Positions 17,133 to 26,900 are shown, counted from the stretch's first letter. The stretch is DNA of 64,000 nt from an uncultured Lewinella sp. (GCA_913057725.1 CAJXOS010000002.1:49149-113148), one strand, 5' to 3'. The notes: generated from the sequence alone by a model not told the origin. Translations and numbers: made by a program.

Positions 17133-19607
17133 ATGGCGAAAAAGAAAAAGAAAGGTCAGTTGGCGTTGCGATTGGGCCTGAATGATGAGAGAATCCCGAA
17201 GTTGTTTGGTCTTTTGTGCCTATTCATTGCCGCCTATCTGTTTGTAGCGTTCTTCTCCTACCTCTTCACCTGGTATATTGATCAAGATCGCGTGCTTCAC
17301 TTTTCCGGTTGGCTCTTACTGGAAAGCAATATTGAAATGGCCAATTGGTTAGGACGCCTGGGGGCCATCACTTCCAATTTCTTCTTCTACTGGTGTTTTG
17401 GTTTACCTTCTTTCCTGCTGGTTTACCTGCTAGGACGCATTGGTATGAACCGCATCTACCGCCAGCCCTTTGCTTCCTTAATGCCGACGATCAACTACAC
17501 GATTGTAGCTATGATTGTCTCTGCTGTCTTCCTGGAGTTTGTAGCAGGAACTGCGCAATTCCCTTGGGGAGGTGCTGTTGGTGAGGGCATTGCCAATTGG
17601 TTGCAAAACTTCGTCGGCACAGTTGGGCTTTGGCTGCTGATCATTGCCGTTATCATCGGAATGGTGGTATGGCGTACCAACCCTAATTTCAACGAACTCA
17701 CGCTCGATAAGTTAATCGAGGATGTCGTAGACTACTTTAGTGACCTGACAAGTGGTGCCGGCCTTCGCCGGAAAAAGCGGGATCAGGCATTAGCCGCAAA
17801 GAAAAAGAGAGAATTAGCTACCGCTAAGGACGACCTTCCTTTCGAGGATAATATTCCTGGTTTAGATGAACCGATGGAGCCGCTCGATATTCCAGAAACG
17901 CTCCAACCTACAGGCAGTCAGCTTGCTTTTGAGATGAATGACAAGCGGAAGGTAGACAAACCTTCCAGCCTATCAGCCGGTGAAGCAGAATTGGAAATTG
18001 AATCTCCTACTCCTGGTGCTGGTGGCAGCGGAGGGCCAACCAACCCTACCGGACAACCACTGGCGCTGCAAGAAGAGAACAAGAACCACTCTGAGCCTTA
18101 CGACCCTACCCTTGAGCTTTCGAGCTATGAGCACCCAACGGTGCAATTGCTAGAGGATTATTCCAGCCAAAAGGTAGAAATTGATCGTGCGGAACTAGAA
18201 GCCAATAAGGATCAGATCATCGAAACCTTGCTTCATTACAAGATCGAGATCACGAAGATTCGGGCGACGATTGGTCCTACTGTTACGCTTTACGAAATCG
18301 TACCCGCCCCTGGTGTACGGATTTCTAAGATTAAGAACCTGGAAGATGATATTGCCCTATCGCTATCGGCATTGGGTATTCGTATCATCGCACCAATTCC
18401 CGGAAAAGGTACTATCGGTATTGAGGTACCGAATAAGAAGACACAGATCGTGTCTATGCGGGAGGTATTGAACCACGATAAATTCCGCTTAGCCAAAATG
18501 GATCTTCCTATCGCACTAGGTAAGACCATCAATAACGAAGTATTCGTAGCTGATCTGGCGAAGATGCCTCACCTTCTGGTGGCTGGTGCTACTGGTCAGG
18601 GTAAGTCGGTAGGTATCAATGCCATCTTGATGTCGCTGCTCTATAAGAAGCACCCATCACAGGTAAAGCTGGTTTTGATCGACCCTAAGAAGGTAGAACT
18701 CTTCCCTTACTCTAAGCTTGAGCATCACTTCCTAGGCTTCCTTCCAGGACAAGAAGAACCCATCACTACAGAGACCAACCGAGTTATCCATACCCTTAAC
18801 TCGCTTTGTATTGAAATGGATCAGCGCTATGATTTGCTTAAGAAAGCATCAGCGCGTAACATCAAAGAGTATAACGAGAAGTTTGTTGCTCGTCGCTTAA
18901 ACCCGGAGAAAGGGCACCGCTTCCTACCATTCATCGTACTCGTTATTGACGAATTTGCCGACCTGATCATGACCGCCGGTAAAGAGGTGGAATTACCGAT
19001 TGGCCGTCTGGCGCAGTTGGCGCGTGCGATTGGAATTCACCTGGTGATTGCCACACAGCGTCCATCGGTGAATATTATCACGGGTGTAATTAAAGCCAAC
19101 TTCCCAGCTCGTATCGCCTATAAAGTAACCGCAAAGGTAGACTCCCGTACGATCCTTGACGGCGGTGGTGCCGACCAGTTGATTGGTCGTGGTGATATGC
19201 TTTTGAGCGTAGGCGGAGAAATGGTTCGTGTTCAGGGTGCATTCGTAGACACGCCAGAAGTAGAACGCGTGATCGACTTTATTCAGGTACAACAAGGATA
19301 CCCAGAGCCTTACCTCCTACCGGAATTCCATGGAGACGAGGACCTACAGGGCTCTGCCTCGCTTTCCTATAAGGACCTGGATGACATGTTCGAAGAAGCA
19401 GCGCGCCTAATTGTTTCGCAGCAACATGGTTCTACTTCTATGATTCAGCGCCGCTTAAAGCTTGGCTATAACCGAGCTGGACGAATCATGGATCAGTTGG
19501 AAGCAATGGGCATTGTTGGACCATCAGAAGGATCAAAAGCCCGCGAGGTATTGGTCTATGACGAGATCGAACTAGAACGCTACCTACAGGACATCAAATC
19601 CAAGTAA
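17133..19607 (+). CDS. ftsK: DNA translocase FtsK/SpoIIIE
   Basis: Septal DNA pump that clears chromosomes and activates dimer resolution at cell division. 824 residues from ATG 17133. Four or five N-terminal membrane helices lie within about 20-190. A short acidic and proline-rich linker follows, then the RecA-like motor with Walker A AGATGQGKS (about 484-492) and Walker B VLVIDEFADLIM. The C-terminal winged-helix gamma domain is SMIQRRLKLGYNRAGRIMDQ. The linker is far shorter than in E. coli. The gene stands alone, opposite the TonB receptor operon. Confidence 0.96.
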   Translation: MAKKKKKGQLALRLGLNDERIPKLFGLLCLFIAAYLFVAFFSYLFTWYIDQDRVLHFSGWLLLESNIEMANWLGRLGAITSNFFFYWCFGLPSFLLVYLLGRIGMNRIYRQPFASLMPTINYTIVAMIVSAVFLEFVAGTAQFPWGGAVGEGIANWLQNFVGTVGLWLLIIAVIIGMVVWRTNPNFNELTLDKLIEDVVDYFSDLTSGAGLRRKKRDQALAAKKKRELATAKDDLPFEDNIPGLDEPMEPLDIPETLQPTGSQLAFEMNDKRKVDKPSSLSAGEAELEIESPTPGAGGSGGPTNPTGQPLALQEENKNHSEPYDPTLELSSYEHPTVQLLEDYSSQKVEIDRAELEANKDQIIETLLHYKIEITKIRATIGPTVTLYEIVPAPGVRISKIKNLEDDIALSLSALGIRIIAPIPGKGTIGIEVPNKKTQIVSMREVLNHDKFRLAKMDLPIALGKTINNEVFVADLAKMPHLLVAGATGQGKSVGINAILMSLLYKKHPSQVKLVLIDPKKVELFPYSKLEHHFLGFLPGQEEPITTETNRVIHTLNSLCIEMDQRYDLLKKASARNIKEYNEKFVARRLNPEKGHRFLPFIVLVIDEFADLIMTAGKEVELPIGRLAQLARAIGIHLVIATQRPSVNIITGVIKANFPARIAYKVTAKVDSRTILDGGGADQLIGRGDMLLSVGGEMVRVQGAFVDTPEVERVIDFIQVQQGYPEPYLLPEFHGDEDLQGSASLSYKDLDDMFEEAARLIVSQQHGSTSMIQRRLKLGYNRAGRIMDQLEAMGIVGPSEGSKAREVLVYDEIELERYLQDIKSK

Positions 19608-19622
19608 GACTAAGTCGCAGAG

Positions 19623-19638
19623 GGTGACAAAAGTCACC
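19623..19638. repeat. Short hairpin after ftsK
   Basis: GGTGAC-AAAA-GTCACC, perfect 6-bp arms 15 bp after the ftsK stop, without a T tract. It may end or stabilise the transcript. Confidence 0.3.
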
Positions 19639-19682
19639 ACAATAGCATAGCAGTTCCTGCTTATGCTGCTTATCGCATGTCC

Positions 19683-19690
19683 TAGATTTG
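19683..19690 (+). promoter_or_regulatory. -7 element TAGATTTG before the SLC13 carrier
   Basis: TAnnTTTG match 117 bp before ATG 19808, implying a leader of about 110 nt. No clear -33 element. Confidence 0.4.
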
Positions 19691-19807
19691 CCTCTAGAGA
19701 TGCGCCTATGCTTAACTGTACTAACCAAACAGTAGCGCATTATTGGTACAACTTGCTATTCCTAGCCGTTTACGACCAAGTCATTAGTTCAGTTAACTGT
19801 CACGATC

Positions 19808-21310
19808 ATGGCCGACTCGCGCCGCGCTTCGAGCTTGCATATGCGCCAAATTCAGCGCATGGTGGAATATCAGCGTCACCTGATTTTCTTCCTATTGTGT
19901 CTTATTGCTGCCTTCTTGCTCACCCACTTCCTACGTGGTGATGATTTCACTACAGCACAGGATTATGTGCTTTTCCTGCTATTCTTTTCAGTAGGCTTGT
20001 GGTTTACTGAGGCGATTCCGCCTTTTGCAGTCGGTATTCTTATAGTCGGGTTCCTAGTCTTTTTCTTAGGGAGCTTAGAACCGGAAGGCGTTAGTGCCGG
20101 CGGTCAAGGACTTGATGTGCACAAATTCGTGAGTACTTGGTCCAATAGCGTAATTTGGCTAATTCTAGGTGGATTCTTCCTCGCAGAAGGCATGCGAAAA
20201 ACCGGCGTTGATCAAGACGTCTTCCGAATACTGGCTTCCCGTTTTGAACCGCGACCTGCCAAAATTCTTTTGAGCGTGATGCTGGCCACCTGCATCGCTT
20301 CCATGGTCATGTCGAATACCGCCACGACGGCCATGATGGTAGCTACCCTAGCCCCGGTATTAGCCAGGACTGGCGATCAAGGCCCATTTGGTAAGACCAT
20401 CCTGTTGGGCATTCCGGCAGCAGCGGCCGTCGGTGGAATGGGTACCATTATTGGCAGCCCTCCTAACGCCATTGCGGTAGAAGCCATTAACAATAGTGGC
20501 TTACTATCCTACGATATTGGTTTTCTTGACTGGATGATCTTTGGCGTGCCCATTGCTATCCTTCTCACCCTTCTCATGTGGATGGCGTTGCTTCGAAAGT
20601 ACCACCCAGGAAATGCTCCATTGGACATCACGGATCTGCTGGCCAAACCAGAGCGATCAGAGCGCTTGGTTATCACTACCGAAAACCAGCAAGAGGAGAT
20701 CAAACTGATTGATGGCAACCGGATTCGGAAGCGCATTGTGATTATCACGCTGCTCATCACTCTAACCCTCTGGCTGACCGGGCGCATCCATGGCATTCCT
20801 CCCGCAGCAGTTTCGGGGCTACCGATTATCGTTTTCACCATGGTAAGTATCATTACCGGTGAAGATGTTCGGGCACTACCTTGGGACACTTTAATGCTGG
20901 TAGCAGGAGGACTTTCTCTGGGCTTAGCTATTCAAGACACCGGCATTTCTTCCTACTTCATTGATCAGATGGCCCAGTGGTCGTTCAGGCCGGTACTACT
21001 ATTACCAGCCTTTGCCCTATTGACGGTGATTCTGTCCAATATCATGAGTAATACGGCAGCTGCGACCATCCTTATTCCTGTGGCATTACTCTGGCCAGGT
21101 GTACACCCTGCCATTTTGCCTATTACAATTGGGTTAGCGGCATCCTGCGCGCTTTACCTGCCGGTTTCTACACCTCCAAATGCCATTGTCTTTGCCACAG
21201 GCAAATTGCAACAACAGGAGTTTAGATTCGGAGGCACTATTGTTGGACTAGCTGGCCCACTGCTGATTATCATTTGGGTCAGCCTGATGCGATTTTGGTT
21301 AGGGTTTTAG
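19808..21310 (+). CDS. SLC13/DASS family anion:sodium symporter
   Basis: 500 residues with about 11-12 membrane helices. The family's two SNT signature loops are present, MVMSNTATTAM (about 155-165) and NIMSNTAAATI (about 410-420), each in one inverted-repeat half, with helix-ending prolines in SPPNAIAVE and STPPNAIVFA. It moves di- or tricarboxylates (succinate, malate, citrate) or sulfate together with sodium across the inner membrane. Substrate is not decided by these motifs. Its 3' end overlaps the convergent NUDIX gene by 12 bp. Confidence 0.93.
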   Translation: MADSRRASSLHMRQIQRMVEYQRHLIFFLLCLIAAFLLTHFLRGDDFTTAQDYVLFLLFFSVGLWFTEAIPPFAVGILIVGFLVFFLGSLEPEGVSAGGQGLDVHKFVSTWSNSVIWLILGGFFLAEGMRKTGVDQDVFRILASRFEPRPAKILLSVMLATCIASMVMSNTATTAMMVATLAPVLARTGDQGPFGKTILLGIPAAAAVGGMGTIIGSPPNAIAVEAINNSGLLSYDIGFLDWMIFGVPIAILLTLLMWMALLRKYHPGNAPLDITDLLAKPERSERLVITTENQQEEIKLIDGNRIRKRIVIITLLITLTLWLTGRIHGIPPAAVSGLPIIVFTMVSIITGEDVRALPWDTLMLVAGGLSLGLAIQDTGISSYFIDQMAQWSFRPVLLLPAFALLTVILSNIMSNTAAATILIPVALLWPGVHPAILPITIGLAASCALYLPVSTPPNAIVFATGKLQQQEFRFGGTIVGLAGPLLIIIWVSLMRFWLGF

Positions 21311-21838
21311 TGTAGGCTCTGCCTGCAAGGCCAACAATAGAGCGTCCAAGCAATAGAAGGCACTCTCATCGGTGCACGCCCATGGTATGAAGGTATCCAT
21401 CGGCATGGTGAAAACTTCAATGAATTCGTCAGCATCTCCTTGGGGTGGGCGTTCATAGACGCAATCGGTGGCAAGTAGGCAGATCCGCTCTTCGGTGCTG
21501 TAAGCTGTCTGTAAAGTTCGTAAGAGGCGCACATTCCCGGCACGATACCCCGTCTCTTCCAATAGTTCGCGAGCGGCAGCAGCTTCTGGCGTTTCCCCTT
21601 TATCCACATAGCCTTCGCAAAAGCTACTCAAGATTCGCTCCGGTCCTGGGCGGAATTGTCGAATTAGGATTGCGTCACCATCCTTGGTAAAAGCCGCCAC
21701 TACTACGTAAGGGCTATTCTGTACCACATCATATTCTTGCACACTTCCATCCGGCAGACGGAAGGTCCTCACTAGCATACTACGCCAGCCTTTGTAAGCA
21801 AAGCGTTCCTTGATTTTCTCCCACAATGATATTGGCAT
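21299..21838 (-). CDS. NUDIX hydrolase, ADP-ribose pyrophosphatase-like
   Basis: 179 residues. The Nudix box runs GYVDKGETPEAAAARELLEE (from about residue 75), followed by TGY. It has all the metal-binding glutamates of GX5EX7REUXEEXGU. RQFRPGPERILSSFCEG before the box is the usual strand pattern of nucleoside-diphosphate-sugar hydrolases of the ADP-ribose type. It hydrolyses a nucleoside diphosphate linked to another moiety. The gene overlaps the 3' end of the SLC13 carrier by 12 bp and stands alone on its strand. Confidence 0.9.
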   Translation of the reverse strand: MPISLWEKIKERFAYKGWRSMLVRTFRLPDGSVQEYDVVQNSPYVVVAAFTKDGDAILIRQFRPGPERILSSFCEGYVDKGETPEAAAARELLEETGYRAGNVRLLRTLQTAYSTEERICLLATDCVYERPPQGDADEFIEVFTMPMDTFIPWACTDESAFYCLDALLLALQAEPTLKP

Positions 21839-21882
21839 AAATAAGAGCTTAAGGCGGAATTCATGAGCCGCCAGGTCGTGTC

Positions 21883-21905
21883 TTTCAAGACCCTTTTCCT
21901 TGAAA
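21883..21905. repeat. Inverted repeat between NUDIX and histidine kinase genes
   Basis: TTTCAAG (21883-21889) and CTTGAAA (21899-21905), perfect 7-bp arms with a 9-nt spacer. There is no T tract on the minus strand, so it is either a weak 3' hairpin of the kinase operon or an operator of the NUDIX gene. Confidence 0.3.
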
Positions 21906-21996
21906 TAATTAGCTACGTATAGGAAACAAAAAAGAGCGGTATTGTTTGTAAAAATGCCCGAGAAAAAGTCGTTTTTATCGTAAGCATCAAAGCGCG

Positions 21997-23172
21997 CTAA
22001 TTAGTTCTCGCAGGAATAGAAAGCCGGATATGCCAGCCCTCCTCACAGGGACCTGCAGAAAGCTCCCACTGCCCAGCAAAAGCTTCTTCTAAGCGGGCCT
22101 CCACATATCGCAAGCCCGTTCCATTGTGGGCCTTTTTATCAGAGGAGCTATCACTATCTCCATCGTTCGTGAGTTCGTACTGCGCCATCCCATTTTCTTG
22201 CTTTTTTCGGAGATAGAAAGTGCCTTCCTTACGATCAGCATAGCCGTGGGTAAGTCCGTTTTCGATGAGGGTATGGAAAATGGCTGGAGGAATCTGCTCA
22301 TCACCTTTTATACCTTCCGCAAGCAATTGAAACTTCGCTTCCCGGCGAAAGCCCATAATAGCCAAATGGGACCGGCACATGGCCAACTCTTCTTCCATTG
22401 GGATAAGCTTTCGACCAGACATATTGCAGAGGGCTCGAAACTCATCCGCCAACACCTGAACAAAATGGGCGGCTTCCTTGGGATTGGTTTCAATCCATTC
22501 CTGTAGAGACATTAAGCTATTAAATAGAAAGTGGGGCTGTAGGCTGCGCTTAAGGAGTTGGTTCTCCAAGGTAGCTGAGCGCAACATAGCTTCCCGGCGC
22601 TCCCGCAAATAGAGGCGGAGCTGGTAGCCAATGAAGATAGTTAGGGTAAGGATAAAGGAAAGAATGCCTATGTAATAACTAATCCGAGCAGCCCAGTTGA
22701 TTTCCATCAGCGCGGTGACGCCAAAAATCGCCAAGCCAATAGCAATGAGTGTACTCCCCAGTTTTTCCTTGGGGAAGGTGTAAGCAACCAAGACCAAACC
22801 CGTCGCAATTACAAAGGGTAAGATGGGAAGCTTGGTCAAAAGTAATGCAAGGATAACTGCAGCAGTGCCCAGCATCCACTGGTTTCGTCGAGGTACCTCC
22901 AGGTAAATAATAATGAAAGCCAGCAACGCCCAACTCCCTAATGGGAATACAATTCGGGTACCCCAAACACACTGAGCCTCGGTGAGGCCAGCAAGATTCA
23001 TGGCTAGGGCACCATCCGTTCGAAAAAAAGCCTTTGCCGCCTGGCAAAAACAAAACAAGCTAATGAACAATAGTCCACTGCTCCTACGAAAACCGAAATA
23101 CAACAACAGGTAAAACATACCTGCGGTCATCAGCATTCCAATTATCAAAAGAAAGGACTGTTCAAGGCTCAT
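21997..23172 (-). CDS. LytS/YehU-type sensor histidine kinase
   Basis: 391 residues. Six or seven membrane helices fill residues 1-185 and resemble the 7TM sensory module of 7TMR-DISM proteins. The His_kinase domain begins with LQPHFLFNSLMSLQEW, with phospho-acceptor His214, and the ATPase part has the N-box IFHTLIENGLTHGY and G-box NGTGLRYVEARLEEAF. It should phosphorylate the LytTR response regulator at 24889-25593, three genes upstream in the same leftward run. Two unrelated genes separate the pair, which is unusual. Confidence 0.9.
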   Translation of the reverse strand: MSLEQSFLLIIGMLMTAGMFYLLLYFGFRRSSGLLFISLFCFCQAAKAFFRTDGALAMNLAGLTEAQCVWGTRIVFPLGSWALLAFIIIYLEVPRRNQWMLGTAAVILALLLTKLPILPFVIATGLVLVAYTFPKEKLGSTLIAIGLAIFGVTALMEINWAARISYYIGILSFILTLTIFIGYQLRLYLRERREAMLRSATLENQLLKRSLQPHFLFNSLMSLQEWIETNPKEAAHFVQVLADEFRALCNMSGRKLIPMEEELAMCRSHLAIMGFRREAKFQLLAEGIKGDEQIPPAIFHTLIENGLTHGYADRKEGTFYLRKKQENGMAQYELTNDGDSDSSSDKKAHNGTGLRYVEARLEEAFAGQWELSAGPCEEGWHIRLSIPARTN

Positions 23173-23233
23173 ATTGATAGGCTAAAGCCCGGAGTTGTTG
23201 CAGGCAACTCCGGGTGATAATTACTTCACAATA

Positions 23234-23647
23234 CTAATCAAAACGCTTTAAATAAGGCACCTTATTCACAATCGTCCACTCACCATCTACCTTCATTAGG
23301 GTCATATAGTCGATAAACTCCTTATCGGCATAGGTGAGTCTAATCTTTGCCATGGCAGCGTAGCCGGACACATCAATCATGACAATTTCATTGGTCCGTT
23401 CTAACGGAGCACCAGGTTTAGCGCCGCCGAAAAACTCTTTGGCGTTGACCTCGGCATATTCACCGTTGCGTAGGTATTTCATCATGGCCTGTTCGTGAAA
23501 AGCTCCAGCTATGCGATCGCCATCACGCTGCTGCCCACCGATCATATAATCAGTTAGCACAGCTTCAATAGCTTGTAGATCGTCAGTTTGGGCACTCAGG
23601 CCAATGGATAACAACAGAAAAAGGGATACAAAGAAAGGTGATTTCAT
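23234..23647 (-). CDS. Secreted NTF2-like (putative lumazine-binding) protein
   Basis: 137 residues. A signal peptide ends SIGLSAQ. The mature part is one NTF2-like fold: the helix DDLQAIEAVLTDYMIGGQQRD, the AFHEQAMMKYLRNGEY region and the final strand pair FIDYMTLMKVDGEWTIVNKVPYLKRF. Pfam calls relatives putative lumazine-binding; their ligand is unproven. It starts 2 bp after the aminotransferase stop, so the two are translationally coupled and probably act together outside the cytoplasm. Confidence 0.85.
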   Translation of the reverse strand: MKSPFFVSLFLLLSIGLSAQTDDLQAIEAVLTDYMIGGQQRDGDRIAGAFHEQAMMKYLRNGEYAEVNAKEFFGGAKPGAPLERTNEIVMIDVSGYAAMAKIRLTYADKEFIDYMTLMKVDGEWTIVNKVPYLKRFD

Positions 23648-23649
23648 CT

Positions 23650-24780
23650 CTATTTATGGTTGGTGAAAAATTGATCCATTCGTTTAGCGAAAGCGTACAT
23701 ATCATTGGGCGAGCTCAAACTGATCCGTGCAAACACCTGGCCATCTCGCTCAGCAGGATTGAGGCTTATTTCTTGCTTTTTGAGTTCAGCCCGCAGGGGC
23801 TCAATTGAATAGCGGCTCATATCCGCGTAAATAAAATTAGCTGTGGATGCGTACTGCGGAATATCCCACTGACGGAGTTGTTTCTGTACGATCGCTCGGC
23901 TTTCCAGATTCTTCGCCAAACTGGTGGCCACAAAGTCTTTATCCGCCAGGCTCGCTAAGGCAGCTGATGCACTAATATTGGATACCCCAATACGGTAACC
24001 AATATCCAGTTGTTCCAATTCTTCAACCACAGATGCCGACGCCAGGAGGTAGCCGACACGCATGCCCGCCATACCGTAGATCTTAGAGAAAGTGCGAGAG
24101 ATCATTACGTTAGGATAATCCGCTAATAAGGCAGCGGAATTATGCTGCGGATAGTCAGGCAAATACTCTACGTAAGCCTCATCCAGGAAAATCGGATAAT
24201 CCGGACTCACCTTACGGCAAAACTGGTGAATATCCTGTAGCGGCAAGCTCGTGCCTGTCGGATTATTGGGATTGCACAGGTAAACCAATCCAACCTCTTT
24301 ATCCAGTCCGTTTTCAATGGCTCCTAAGTCAAAATGCAGATCCTCCGTCATCGGCGCTGTTAACCAACCGCAGCCTAGTTTTTGGGCGAATCGGAGCAAC
24401 CAAGGGAAGGTTACTTCCGCAGAAAGCACCGCTTTCTCTCTACGCGCCAGCCACCAGGCTACCAGCCGAAGAATAGACACGGAGCCCGGAGCAATAAGTA
24501 CTTGCTCCGTAGAGACACCATTCGCTTCCGCAATGGCCTCCTTTAAAACTTGGATAGGAGCTTGTGGATATCGGTTGCCAAGAATTGATGCTTCTTGAAT
24601 AGCCTGCCGTGCCATAGGAGAAGGCCCGTAAGGATTCTCATTACAGCAGAGTCGAATCAAGCCCTCAGGTGGGCAACAATCATCAATTGCTAGTGAGGGC
24701 GTAGAACGGGAAAGGAGTGGCGCAGCAGCCATAGCCATCAAGCTACTGGCACCGGCCCGCAGGAGTGCTCTTCTTTTCAT
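23650..24780 (-). CDS. Tat-exported HisC-like PLP aminotransferase
   Basis: 376 residues of the class I/II fold, close to histidinol-phosphate aminotransferase. The N-terminus MKRRALLRAGASSLMAMAAAP is a twin-arginine signal, so the enzyme is predicted to fold with PLP in the cytoplasm and be exported. NPNNPTG is at 170-176, the PLP aspartate/tyrosine region is FLDEAYVEY, and the Schiff-base lysine is K233 in RTFSKIYGMAGMRVGY. A biosynthetic HisC would not be exported, so the substrate is likely periplasmic. It is encoded between a response regulator and its kinase. Confidence 0.85.
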   Translation of the reverse strand: MKRRALLRAGASSLMAMAAAPLLSRSTPSLAIDDCCPPEGLIRLCCNENPYGPSPMARQAIQEASILGNRYPQAPIQVLKEAIAEANGVSTEQVLIAPGSVSILRLVAWWLARREKAVLSAEVTFPWLLRFAQKLGCGWLTAPMTEDLHFDLGAIENGLDKEVGLVYLCNPNNPTGTSLPLQDIHQFCRKVSPDYPIFLDEAYVEYLPDYPQHNSAALLADYPNVMISRTFSKIYGMAGMRVGYLLASASVVEELEQLDIGYRIGVSNISASAALASLADKDFVATSLAKNLESRAIVQKQLRQWDIPQYASTANFIYADMSRYSIEPLRAELKKQEISLNPAERDGQVFARISLSSPNDMYAFAKRMDQFFTNHK

Positions 24781-24888
24781 ATTGTCGGTGATTTACCAGC
24801 AATATGAGGCAAGTACACGCAAAATGCACCCAATAAAGGATTAACTGCACCTATAGCTTTTGAACTGCACAGGAAAGGGACCAACCTC

Positions 24889-25593
24889 TTATTCTCCTCC
24901 CAGCAAAACACGATACTGATTCCTGCTCAACGGCAATAATGCTCCTGATTGCAGCTCTACTTCGTACTTACCTGCGCCATGCTTATGGACACGACTCACC
25001 TTTGACCAATTGCAGATATAAGAGCGATGAATGCGATGAAAAGTCGATGGCAGGAGTGTTTCTAAACGCTGCAAGGGCTTATCGTGTAGATACTTGTCGC
25101 CGCTTGTCATGTAGAGTTCACTGTAGTTACCAGCTCCTTTGATATAGTCAAGCTGATCGATTTCCACAATCTCCACTACACCTTTACGACGCACTGTTAG
25201 GTACTGGGCTGGATTCTCAGCTTGAGTGGCTATATCGTAACGGTCCATGGCCTTTTGCAGACGCTCGACCGTGAACGGTTTGGGAATAAAATCCAATACT
25301 CCGTACTCGAAAGCCTCAATGGCCTGATGGGTATTCGCCGAAATGATAATCGTGTGAAATGCGTAACTCACCAGTGTTCGTAAGATTCCAAAACCATCCT
25401 CTCCATTGAGATTGAGGTCTAGTAGCAGGAGATCAATCGGATAGGTTTTCACATGATGTAGCCCTCCGGCTAAAGTAGTCTGCCGCGCCACTTTTAGATC
25501 AGGCTGATCTACTACTTGCCGCAAGAGTCGTTCGACGCGCTGGGCAACAGAGGCTTCATCTTCTACTATGAGTACGTGCATATGAGGTGGCAT
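24889..25593 (-). CDS. LytTR-family response regulator
   Basis: 234 residues. The receiver domain has acidic pair EDE near residue 11, the phospho-acceptor Asp59 in LLLLDLNLNGEDG, and the conserved lysine in FIPKPFT. The LytTR DNA-binding domain (about 130-232) has VEIDQLDYIKGAGNYSELY, HRIHRSYICNWSKV and LPLSRNQY. It is first in the leftward run RR, aminotransferase, NTF2-like, histidine kinase. LytTR regulators bind paired direct repeats; I could not identify them. An alternative ATG lies four codons downstream (25581). Confidence 0.92.
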   Translation of the reverse strand: MPPHMHVLIVEDEASVAQRVERLLRQVVDQPDLKVARQTTLAGGLHHVKTYPIDLLLLDLNLNGEDGFGILRTLVSYAFHTIIISANTHQAIEAFEYGVLDFIPKPFTVERLQKAMDRYDIATQAENPAQYLTVRRKGVVEIVEIDQLDYIKGAGNYSELYMTSGDKYLHDKPLQRLETLLPSTFHRIHRSYICNWSKVSRVHKHGAGKYEVELQSGALLPLSRNQYRVLLGGE

Positions 25594-25670
25594 AATAGCT
25601 TCGAGTAAGGTAGCTAAATATTTTGTCCAAGGACTACTAGCGGAATGTTTCCCTTCTCATAATTGTAGTC

Positions 25671-25678
25671 TACTTTTG
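25671..25678 (+). promoter_or_regulatory. -7 element TACTTTTG of the membrane AraC gene
   Basis: TAnnTTTG match 69 bp before ATG 25748. Confidence 0.5.
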
Positions 25679-25747
25679 TAGGAGACATCGCCTGAAACGA
25701 ACCATGGTCGTTAGTCCAGGGATTTGATCAACTTAGTAACCACCGCT

Positions 25748-26854
25748 ATGAACCTAAGTAGCTTGAATGCACTAGTCAGTCTACTGATCTTCGGGTCATT
25801 AGTCTTACTTGCGTTCCTGCTGATCACCAATCCCCGAAAAGTAAATGGCCGGGCCAATGCCTCCTTTGGGCTTTTTATGCTCCTCTGGGCCTCTTTTTGG
25901 ATTGAGGAAATTATTGCGATGACGGGGATGCCAACCTTGAGCGGCTGGCCGCTACTAGGCCTCAAGTCGGCGCAGTTTATGACGGCGATACTATTCTACT
26001 ATTCCATCATCTACTTCACCCGTCCTTTCCACATGCTTGGCGTTCGGGATATCAAGCACCTGGTACTCCCAGTACTTTACACTACGGGATTAATCATTGA
26101 GAAGCTATCGGCTCCAGACTTCCTACCTAATTACTTCTTTACGATACTCATTTTGGGCATGGCGCTGTACTATACCGTAAGCTCCTATCTCTTGTTGAAA
26201 GCCCACGAGAAGCGAATCGAGCTTTTTACTTCTGCTAAGGAAGACATTGACCTGAAGTGGATCAAGCAGATTATCATCGCCCTATTCTTGCTGTGTATCT
26301 TCATAGGTCTGTACAATGCCATTGTACAAAGTCAACAATTGAATATTGTGGCCAATCTCACTATGGTGGGAGTCATTTACTTCGTCGCTTATAATGCTAT
26401 CCGACAAGAGCGCATTTTCTTGGTCAGCACTGAAGAGATCCAACAAATTAGTGAGGAAGAAGAGCAACCCGAGATCAAAAAGCAAAGCCTCCTCCCCGAC
26501 TCAGATCTGCCCGCTCTAAAAGCTAAACTGAGAGGCCTCATGGATGCGCAGCAACCTTATCTGGAACAAACGCTCAATTTGAAGCAACTCTCTGCGATGA
26601 TGGAGCTCACTCCACACCAACTGTCCTATCTACTCAATGAGGGTTTCGAAGAAAACTTCTTCCAATTTGTAAATACCTATCGGGTGGAACTTGCCAAAGA
26701 ACTTCTTGTGAGCGAAAAACACAGTCACCTCTCTATTGTAGGTATTGGTTTTGAGGCTGGATTCAACTCCAAAACGGCTTTCAATACGGTCTTCAAAAAA
26801 ATCACTGGAAGCACTCCATCGGAGTTCAAACGAACTCGCACATCTAAGGAATAA
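25748..26854 (+). CDS. Membrane-bound AraC-type regulator
   Basis: 368 residues from ATG 25748; the longer frame starts at a TTG at 25724 and is less likely. Six or seven membrane helices span about 5-225. A cytoplasmic acidic linker follows (STEEIQQISEEEEQPE), then an AraC DNA-binding domain with two helix-turn-helix units, LNLKQLSAMMELTPHQLSYLLNE and LSIVGIGFEAGFNSKTAFNTVFKK. It combines membrane sensing and DNA binding in one chain. The TonB receptor 77 bp downstream, with its own promoter, is a likely target. This is inference. Confidence 0.88.
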   Translation: MNLSSLNALVSLLIFGSLVLLAFLLITNPRKVNGRANASFGLFMLLWASFWIEEIIAMTGMPTLSGWPLLGLKSAQFMTAILFYYSIIYFTRPFHMLGVRDIKHLVLPVLYTTGLIIEKLSAPDFLPNYFFTILILGMALYYTVSSYLLLKAHEKRIELFTSAKEDIDLKWIKQIIIALFLLCIFIGLYNAIVQSQQLNIVANLTMVGVIYFVAYNAIRQERIFLVSTEEIQQISEEEEQPEIKKQSLLPDSDLPALKAKLRGLMDAQQPYLEQTLNLKQLSAMMELTPHQLSYLLNEGFEENFFQFVNTYRVELAKELLVSEKHSHLSIVGIGFEAGFNSKTAFNTVFKKITGSTPSEFKRTRTSKE

Positions 26855-26900
26855 GGCGTTCCGATCTATAAAAGCGAACAATTGGGCCCTACCCTGCCGC

